From: Tridacna crocea
Taxonomy: Eukaryota > Mollusca > Bivalvia > Cardiida > Cardiidae
Assembly: GCA_943736015.1 (NCBI GenBank)
Contig: OX031063.1
Location: forward strand, 42,796,672-42,860,671
Direction of reading: 5' to 3'
Length of the DNA: 64,000 bases
Shown: positions 57,530 through 64,000 of the stretch, piece by piece
Layout: every line of letters begins with the position of its first letter
How positions within the stretch are numbered: position 1 is the stretch's first letter
The notes under the pieces: generated by a model
Told to the model about the DNA's origin: nothing
The model's input: the letters and a program-made list of their open reading frames with translations, nothing else
Database searches by the model: none
Translations under genes and position numbers: made by a program

Positions 57530-57660
57530 ATCTTAGACTTGTCCAAATTGAAAGCATTTGCGGAAGACAAAAATGTAGCAAAATGATAGAATTTGTTTCT
57601 GATAGGGTAGAAAACATTGTTGAAAAAGGAGAAAATGCTGTTTTCCCAAAATGCACCCTT
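57530..57660 (-). mobile_element. TTAA-hairpin MITE half copy
   Basis: GACAAAATCTTAGACTTGTCC to GGAGAAAATGCTG; a matching right half (CTCCTTTTCCCAAAATGTTTTC) reappears at about 57783-57850 after 120 bp of inserted sequence. Confidence 0.7.
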
Positions 57661-57973
57661 TGAACTAGGACAATGCTGGTCCCTTGACATGCAGAAAATG
57701 GACCTGTAGTAAAAGGTTTTTATCCATCTAGCCTGCACCAGACTGCAATATTTTTGCAGATGTGCATGTATTACACTCCCTTTTCTCCTTTTCCCAAAAT
57801 GTTTTCAAAAGACTTTAAATGCAGGGTTTTCAAATCTCAGAATTGTGTGGCAAAGGCTTTTATGATTCTAAGTTTTAATGACTCTTGATTGAGTCATTCA
57901 ATGAATCCTGGTAATTAGAACTTTTTCCTTTTCCCACAAGGTGTTCTAACCTCACAACAACAAATTGCAGCTT

Positions 57974-58200
57974 TTAACCCTTTCCCAAAAGACAAATTTT
58001 GGACTCTTCAAACCAAAAAAGTTTGCAGACGACAATTTTAGATTTGGAGAAAATGGCAGAAAGTTCTCAAAAAGAGTAGAAAACACTGTGGGAAAAGGAG
58101 AAATTGCTCGTTACGAGCAATTTCTCCTTTTCCCATAGTGTTTTCAAAAGACTTTTACTGCAGACACATAAAAACCAGGGCTTGTTTGGGAACGGGTTAA
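57974..58200 (-). mobile_element. TTAA-hairpin MITE, subfamily C
   Basis: TTAACCCTTTCCCAAAAGAC to TGTTTGGGAACGGGTTAA, core GAAATTGCTCGTTACGAGC. Confidence 0.9.
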
Positions 58201-58329
58201 GCCCAATCAAATTGTTGTATGCAAATTATTTCAGTATTGACAAGTCTAGGTTCCAGATATAAATATTTGTAATCTTTTGCTTTTGAGACATTCATGCAAG
58301 TATATTGTACAGTTAGAGTGACTACCGGT

Positions 58330-58555
58330 ACCTACCAAATGAAAGAAAATTAAACATGTCCAATTTGAAAGCTTTTCCCAATGACAAATTACATGTAACT
58401 CAAATTGTTGGGATCATTTCTTTTAACTAGTAGAAAATATTGGGGAAAAGAAGGAAAGACAGGTTTCTAGTATCTCAATTTTTTTCCACAAAGTTTTCAA
58501 AAGCTTTCTTCTTTAGAGTCCTTAATACTCAGGATTGTTTAGTGAAGGGTTTAGA
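58330..58555 (-). mobile_element. TTAA-hairpin MITE, decayed
   Basis: CCAATTTGAAAGCTTTTCCC and GATTGTTTAGTGAAGGGTTTA remain. Confidence 0.55.
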
Positions 58556-58789
58556 GTGGAAGTTTACAGGTAAGCAGGAATTACATTAACAAAGTGAAAT
58601 TGTATTAGACTTTATAAAAATATGCCTGCAGCAGGAACACCTATATGAACATGTGAATGAATCAAATGACTGTGCTGAAAATGTATATTGGTTCACACCA
58701 TGTTATATTTATTTTAACGAATGAAAATTTATAAAACTATTTACTTTTGTTGCATTGCATTATGGTCATGGCATTACTAAGTCCGCATG

Positions 58790-59062
58790 AGTTGGTTGGT
58801 TGGTTGTATTGGGGTTTAACGCCACTTTAACAGCTAAGGTCATATCATGCAGGTCGGCGATGCACATGTGTTTCCTGGCTTTCTCACACCTGTACCGACA
58901 GAACTTTCTTTCCAAAGCCACCTACTACTTTTTTCACATGCTTCAGCAGAGGTGAGAGGCAAAAATACGCCGGAAAGGAAGTTCGCCTGAACTGGATATC
59001 GAACTCGCAACCACCAGGTCATGAATCCGACACACTCACCACAGAGCCACCCGGGTGGGCGA
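58790..59062 (-). mobile_element. tRNA-derived SINE
   Basis: Read on the - strand: tRNA-like head with A box TGGCTCTGTGGTGAGTG and B box region GCGAGTTCGATATCC, then a body, ending in GGTTTAACGCC...CAACCAACC on the + strand side. Similar to SINEs widespread in molluscs (from memory). Confidence 0.75.
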
Positions 59063-59545
59063 AGTCAGCATAAAATCTTTATAATCTGTACATAACAAAA
59101 GGCATGGATGATTAGCTCATAAATCTTCACTAAACGACAAAATTTAAGACTGGCCCAAATTGAAAGCATTTGCAGACTACCAATTGAATGTTGTTCCAGG
59201 AGAACACCCCATGCATGGCTTCGTCCCGATTGAAATACAATACCCAACAACTGCATTAGTGAATTCTCTCTTTAGCTCTGCGGTTATGTTGTTAGTCTTT
59301 TAAATCTCGATAAATAAGGATATTTGCCCGCATGGGTTTGAATGCCACTAGATGAGGTTTGAATATCAGCTATGCATTTGTTGTGAACTTTCGTGTTCGT
59401 AAGAATGTTACTCAAAATACAAAACTTGCTGGTCACGGAGTAGCAAATATTGTGGGAAAAGGAGAAAATGCTAGTTTCTCCTTTTTCTCACATTTTCAAA
59501 AACTTTTGTACCAACATTAAACCTTGGAATTTATTTACATAGGGT

Positions 59546-59750
59546 TAATTATCAGGTGACAAAATTTTAGATTTGTCCACAGTGAAAGCCTTTGCAGACA
59601 ACAAATTTAATGGTGGACTGATGATCAGATTTGTCATTAATAGGATAGAAAAAGAGAAAGTGCTGTAAACAGCATTTTCTATTTTCCAAAACAATGTTTT
59701 CTAAAAGGTTTCCTTCGTGGTTGTAAATGCAGGGGTTTAACAATGGGTTA
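59546..59750 (-). mobile_element. TTAA-hairpin MITE, decayed
   Basis: TTAATTATCAGGTGACAAA to ACAATGGGTTAA; short palindrome GTGCTGTAAACAGCA. Confidence 0.65.
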
Positions 59751-59895
59751 ATGCCATGTCCCTTGACAAAGCAACCCTGTGTTTTAACTGCCCTAGGGAA
59801 GAAGCTTTTTGAAAATATTGTGGGAAAAGGAGAAAATGTTGGAAACCAACAACCTGTGTCCTCAGTCTTTAAAACATTGGCTGTCTCCTAAAGCT

Positions 59896-60114
59896 TTAAC
59901 CCTTTACCAAACAATCCCTGCTTTTTACAACCCCGAGATAGAAGCCTTTTGAAAACACTGTGGGAAAAGGAGAACATGCCGGTAACCAGCATTTCCTCCT
60001 TTTCCCACAATGTTTTCTACCCTGCTGGCAACAAATTTCACTTTTAGAATTACGTTTATTTTGTTATCTGCAATTTGGACAAGTCTAAAATTTTGTCGTT
60101 TGGTAAAGAGTTAA
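59896..60114 (+). mobile_element. TTAA-hairpin MITE
   Basis: TTAACCCTTTACCAAACAAT to TTTGGTAAAGAGTTAA. Confidence 0.88.
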
Positions 60115-60119
60115 ATATT

Positions 60120-60660
60120 GTTACATAACTTTCATGAAAACCTTCCTGATATGAGCACTTTGTCGTTTAGTCTCTGTGATTTGAAAAGTGCTGTGATAGA
60201 AGAAGAAAGAAGTCATTATGTAGGATTTACGGTGTAGAGACTAGAGAGATATATAGCAACAATTCTGGCAGTACATATACGAAAAACACCTTTAATATAT
60301 TGTAACATTCTTTATTTATAATCACTCATTATATCACCGAAAATATGTATATGTATCCAAGCAATAGCTGTCACACTTTGACAGCAATAAGTATCACATG
60401 CTGCCTGTATTTCATAATTAATATCACAGTTTGTTGAGATACCATAATCCTACAGTCCTTTTTCCCCGATTATGGTACATATACCATCAACAGAGACTGT
60501 ACCTGTTCAGTATCAGCTAATTATCAATGGAAAATGGTATTAAAATTAGAACAATACTTAAAAGGGCTGAAAAACACCACAGCATATCTGCACATAAAGT
60601 TTGTATGAAGTGAAAGTACTACTAAGAAAATACAATGGCAATACGAAAAAAGAAGTTACT
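60120..60660. other. Intergenic stretch without recognised element
   Basis: AT-rich, no convincing frame on either strand; the two genes converge around here. Confidence 0.5.
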
Positions 60661-60911
60661 TTATCCTTTATTATGAATCTTGTTTTTACAAACCTAAGGT
60701 AGACAGCTTTTGAAAATATTGTGTGAAAAGCAGAAAACTCTGTAAATGGAAGTTACCCCTTTTCCCACATTTTCTACCCATTCAAAAGATATCCAATTCT
60801 TTGAGCAACATCTGTCATCTGCAAATGCATTCAATGTAGACCTGTAAAAGTCTTCGTTATCCGTTATAAATAACAATGTGCTTTTCACCATTTATCTGTT
60901 TTCAAAAGCTT

Positions 60912-61140
60912 TTAACCCTTTCCCAAACAATCCCTGGTTTTTACGACCCTGAGTAAGAAGCCTTTTGAAAACATTGTGGAAAAAGGAGAAAATGCTGGTA
61001 ACCAGCATTTTCTCATTTTCCCACAATGTTATCTACCCTGCTGGATACAATTCTCAATTTTTGAGTTGCATTTATTTTGTCGTCTGCCAATGCTTTCAAT
61101 TTGAACAAGTCTAACATTTTGTCGTTTGGTAAAGAGTTAA
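60912..61140 (+). mobile_element. TTAA-hairpin MITE
   Basis: Exactly 229 bp '+' copy, TTAA at both ends. Confidence 0.9.
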
Positions 61141-61256
61141 CTACAAAGGTGACAGAAGGCGCTCACATGAAGCACTGACCTCAGCCTGAGCAGTCCATGC
61201 AGGCTGACCTGGGTTGATACTTTTTGCAAGAGGTTCATTTTCTGCCTGTCAAAACT

Positions 61257-61468
61257 TTAACCCTTTACCAAACTATAAAATTTTAGATTGGTCCAATTTC
61301 AAAGCACAAAATAAACATAACTCAAAAATTGAAATTGTATCCAGCAGGGTGGAAAACATTGTGGGAAAAGGAGAAAATGCTGGTTACCAGCATTTTCTCC
61401 TTTTCCCACAATGTTTTCAACAATGTTTTAAGGTCGTAAAAACCTAGGATTGTTTAGTAAAGGGTTAA
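61257..61468 (-). mobile_element. TTAA-hairpin MITE inserted in a family 3 repeat
   Basis: TTAACCCTTTACCAAACTAT to TTTAGTAAAGGGTTAA. Flanks TTCTGCCTGTCAAAAC and GAACCATTCTGTC are contiguous in the family 3 copies at 55245 and 55890. Confidence 0.9.
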
Positions 61469-61604
61469 GAACCATTCTGTCTAAGGATTCACCATTGATA
61501 GACAATAGTGATTTTATGGATCCATAATTATGTGATGACTGGCTTAGAACAATGCATCATAGAGATACATAAAACCCCCTTTTGCCAGAGCATGGCCCAT
61601 TTGC

Positions 61605-62185
61605 TGTCCACACATGTTATCAAAATTGACAAGACTAAATTTTCGTGAAGGATCAATGATCATATTTAGGGAATATTCCTTACTCCTGTTCTGGCACAAT
61701 GTTCTTTTTTCTGGAATGCTGTTCTGGAATGTGCGAAAGGAGTATTTCAGAACACACTACACTGTTCCGGAAATATGTTCTGAATGGAGCATGTTCGAAA
61801 CATTGTTCTAAACCCTATCAAAATGAAAGTACAGGAGCATAATGGCTGTTGCAAGAGCTACTGTCTTAGCTGCGTTAGTTGAGGATATGATTAGCTGCAG
61901 AGAGTAGAGACGAGTCTACTATGTCCCTATTTATGGCATTCATATCGTAAAAAAGGACAATTGCAAATTTTGCCATGAAGAATTGTCCGTCTTTCAGCCA
62001 TCTTGTATCACCTAGCAACCATTCAGCAGGAGCGCTACACCTCAATTGAATTAGAACAACCGGAACATGTTCTGAAGAACACAACACATTGTTCCAAATT
62101 ACTCCATTGACCTAGAACATGTTTGGAGTGTTCCGAGTAGCAAAAGGAGTACGCCCTTATTATCTAAATCAAAGCACAAACACTA
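61605..62185. other. Region rich in GTTCTGGAA/GAACATGTTC motifs
   Basis: GTTCTGG, GGAACA and GAACATGTTC motifs occur in both orientations near 61685-61810 and 62050-62140, suggesting a decayed element of about 450 bp with inverted ends. Probably also includes the 3' UTR of the - strand gene. Confidence 0.35.
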
Positions 62186-62302
62186 TCATCTCATGACATT
62201 TTTCCCTAACAAAGGCTCCAACAACTGATCCATAATCTTCTCCGGCTTTTCTGAACATCTTGGCAGACCCCTGGCTAATTCTGCAATCATTGAAATGGAA
62301 TT
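62186..62302 (-). CDS. Unrecognised gene on - strand, terminal exon
   Basis: Read on the - strand: acceptor TTTCTTTCAG, then 38 codons and TGA, phase 0 in. Encodes NSISMIAELARGLPRCSEKP and ends LEPLLGKNVMR. Joins in frame to the exon at 63094-63211. Convergent (tail to tail) with the ARMC3-like gene. I do not recognise the protein. Confidence 0.6.
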   Translation of the reverse strand, partial: NSISMIAELARGLPRCSEKPEKIMDQLLEPLLGKNVMR

Positions 62303-62529
62303 CTGAAAGAAACAAAAACAAATATTGTTCGATTGTAAGGTGTAACATGGCACAGTATCTCCGCATTATTTGACTGACAGCTCAAAAATATTTTATGACT
62401 CTTATTCTGGGTTTTACCAGCACTTGGCAGGGACCTCCGAAATGCCTTGCCAAATGACTGGCACACACTCCCAGACTTTGATATCAAAGGATTGCTGTTG
62501 ATAATCTTCTAGACTTTTAACAGACGACT

Positions 62530-62770
62530 TTTACCCATTACCAGACAAATTTAAACAACTCTGATAGGAAAAATCTTTTGAAAACATTGTGGGAAAAGAA
62601 GAAAATGCTGGTCACCAGCAATTTCTTCTTTCCCCACAATATTTAATACCCTCATAATACCCTCACATAGACTAATCCTAAATTTATATCCATATTAAGT
62701 TTGGCATCTGCAAAATAGTTTATACTGGTATTTAGAAAAGTCTAAAATTTCATTGCATAAAGAGTTAGAG
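62530..62770 (+). mobile_element. TTAA-hairpin MITE, decayed
   Basis: TTTACCCATTACCAGACAAA to ATAAAGAGTTA with GAAAATGCTGGTCACCAGC; lies in an intron of the - strand gene. Confidence 0.7.
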
Positions 62771-63093
62771 GCGTCCTTGTAAAACACTGAAAATCAACAA
62801 GAAGTCTGATTTCTTATGTGAACATACTTGAAAATACTGTGGTTGTATTTTAATTATTGGCAATTTGTACATTTACCCCACAATTTTCCTTTTTTTCAAG
62901 TCACCAGTTGCAGAAAAACACTGGTCATCTGGTTGAAGCACTGAATATCAATCTAATAAAAGCCATCTTGTCTCAACTATCAACTAATGCCGATATCATG
63001 AAGAATTTGTTCTTATCAATAATCATTGTTATGAAACTTATCAAATTAAACTAATGATAGATACAGATACATTTAAATCATAATCAACTGTAC

Positions 63094-63211
63094 CATTCTT
63101 AAAATATGGTTTTCTATGTGTTCATCCATCATCTTGTTTTTCAATATTTTTGAATGTGACTCTGTGAACATCCTCTCTGCCTCCTCTGTCTCCAACCTTG
63201 TTTTCAACTCG
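63094..63211 (-). CDS. Unrecognised gene on - strand, penultimate exon
   Basis: 118 nt, acceptor TTTGTTTCACAG, donor GTACAG, phase 2 in and 0 out. Encodes ELKTRLETEEAERMFTESHS and KILKNKMMDEHIENHILRM, a charged, heptad-like sequence that suggests a coiled coil. Phase matches both neighbouring exons. Confidence 0.65.
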
Positions 63212-63722
63212 CTGTGAAACAAAAACAAGACTTTCACGCAAAGCGGTGCATATAGGCCCAAAATCTTGATCGCCTGCAGGTTACCAATTTTAAAAGTCAC
63301 ATGCACAACTATACATCACAGAGATTCATTGTGGTACGTTTAAACTTAATCCAATGAAAACTGTAAGAAGAGTTGCGCACGCAAGAAATTGCTAATGGAC
63401 AGACGGACAAATGACCAGGGCCATAACATAATATGATCCTCTGGACATATAAAATGGAAAAAGAGAACTAGATATTTCTTTCTAAAGCCCCTCCCTTAAC
63501 AATTTCCCCTTTTTTTCAAACCATAAAGGAGGCGACTTGGACAACAATGGGAAAAGAAAAAAAATGAAGGTTACTTGAACATTTGATTTTGTCCAAACAG
63601 CTTCAAAACTCAAATTTCTCCTACCAGCCTTTCAGATGGTAAATACTAAGGAAAATTAGACTCACTCCTGAGAAAGTACAGCAGAAAAGAAATACACCAA
63701 TAATGTAAGCAAGAAAATTTAC

Positions 63723-63769
63723 CTGCACTGGGGACAATTTTTCACTTCATGGAATTTACTTCTTGCTGC
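63723..63769 (-). CDS. Unrecognised gene on - strand, internal exon
   Basis: 47 nt, acceptor CAATTTTAG, donor GTAAAT, ends phase 2, joining to the next exon to read SKFHEVKNCPQCSELKTR. The C-P-Q-C could be half of a zinc-binding motif. Upstream exons lie beyond the window edge. Confidence 0.6.
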
Positions 63770-63794
63770 CTAAAATTGACATGAATGAGATGAG

Positions 63795-63963
63795 TTAACC
63801 CTTTACCAAATAATCCATGGTTTTTACAACCCTGAGATAGAAAACACTGTGGGAAAAGGAGGAAATGCTGGTAGCCAGCATTTTCTCCTTTTTCCAAAAA
63901 TGTTTTCTACCCTGCTGTAAACGACTTTAATTTTTGAGTTATGTTTATTTTGTTATCTGCAAC
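63795..63963 (+). mobile_element. TTAA-hairpin MITE interrupted by a foldback element
   Basis: TTAACCCTTTACCAAATAAT and full palindrome; the right flank stops at TTGTTATCTGC, where the foldback sequence begins. Confidence 0.82.
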
Positions 63964-64000
63964 CAAATGGATTTGCCAATCAGAAACTGCATTACTTTCA
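63962..64000. mobile_element. Partial foldback MITE at window edge
   Basis: GCCAATCAGAAACTGCATTA matches the right arm of the element at 47570 with few changes; continues beyond the window. Confidence 0.65.

Noticed and set aside
62423-62480. Possible - strand exon encoding VCQSFGKAFRRSLPSAG
   Set aside because: The acceptor side (GATATCAAAG) has no polypyrimidine tract, and its phase does not fit the terminal exon frame that joins cleanly to 63094-63211.
62857-63054. 65-aa + strand frame with GHLVEALNINLIKAIL
   Set aside because: Looks helical but has no splice signals, lies in the intron of the - strand gene and overlaps nothing recognisable.

Overview
This is an AT-rich eukaryotic window dominated by one long, intron-rich gene and by an exceptional load of short palindromic mobile elements. 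The gene is a complete coding region for an ARMC3-like protein (armadillo repeat-containing protein 3, a conserved animal protein associated with cilia and sperm). It lies on the + strand from the ATG at 13600 to the TGA at 57249. I assign 27 coding exons, all with GT/AG borders and compatible reading phase, plus one optional 24-nt microexon, giving about 955 codons. I recalled the human protein as 872 aa and used it as a mental alignment; no database was searched. The source is an animal genome, probably a bivalve mollusc. Several repeats, in particular the palindromes carrying CAGCCTGTGCAG-like cores, remind me of Dreissena-type bivalve genomes. That placement is from memory and not proven here.

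Layout. 1-5030: no gene; GATC-type hairpins, one tRNA-derived SINE and the first TTAA-hairpin elements. 5037-6286: a 1.25-kb element with 20-bp terminal inverted repeats. 6463-12095: two nested non-autonomous elements, each bounded by inverted arrays of short repeats and each with a candidate 8-9 bp target duplication, as expected for Mutator-like transposons. About 12.1-13.6 kb: probable promoter and 5' leader zone. 13577-57480: the ARMC3-like gene. 58.8-62.1 kb: tail-to-tail intergenic repeats, including a SINE. 62186-63769: the last three exons of an unrecognised gene on the - strand, convergent with the ARMC3-like gene.

The striking feature is a family of non-autonomous elements of very constant length. 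Intact copies are 229 bp including a TTAA at each end. About 50 recognisable copies and many relics occur, roughly one per kilobase, in both orientations, and none interrupts an exon. Each has short terminal inverted repeats (TTAACCCTTTACCA-like), non-palindromic flanks, and a central near-perfect palindrome of about 65-70 bp. The TTAA borders point to piggyBac-type mobilisation. Copy-specific changes in one palindrome arm are usually mirrored in the other arm, so the two arms appear to be kept complementary by correction or selection. Three subfamilies with different mirrored cores are present. In the transcribed gene every intronic copy would form an RNA hairpin of about 30 bp, and any two copies could pair with each other.

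The linker between the armadillo region and the C-terminal EDR1-like domain of the ARMC3-like protein is encoded by a run of very small, phase-neutral exons (12-51 nt), which suggests heavy alternative splicing. Most other open reading frames in the window are read-through of the hairpin elements and are not genes.
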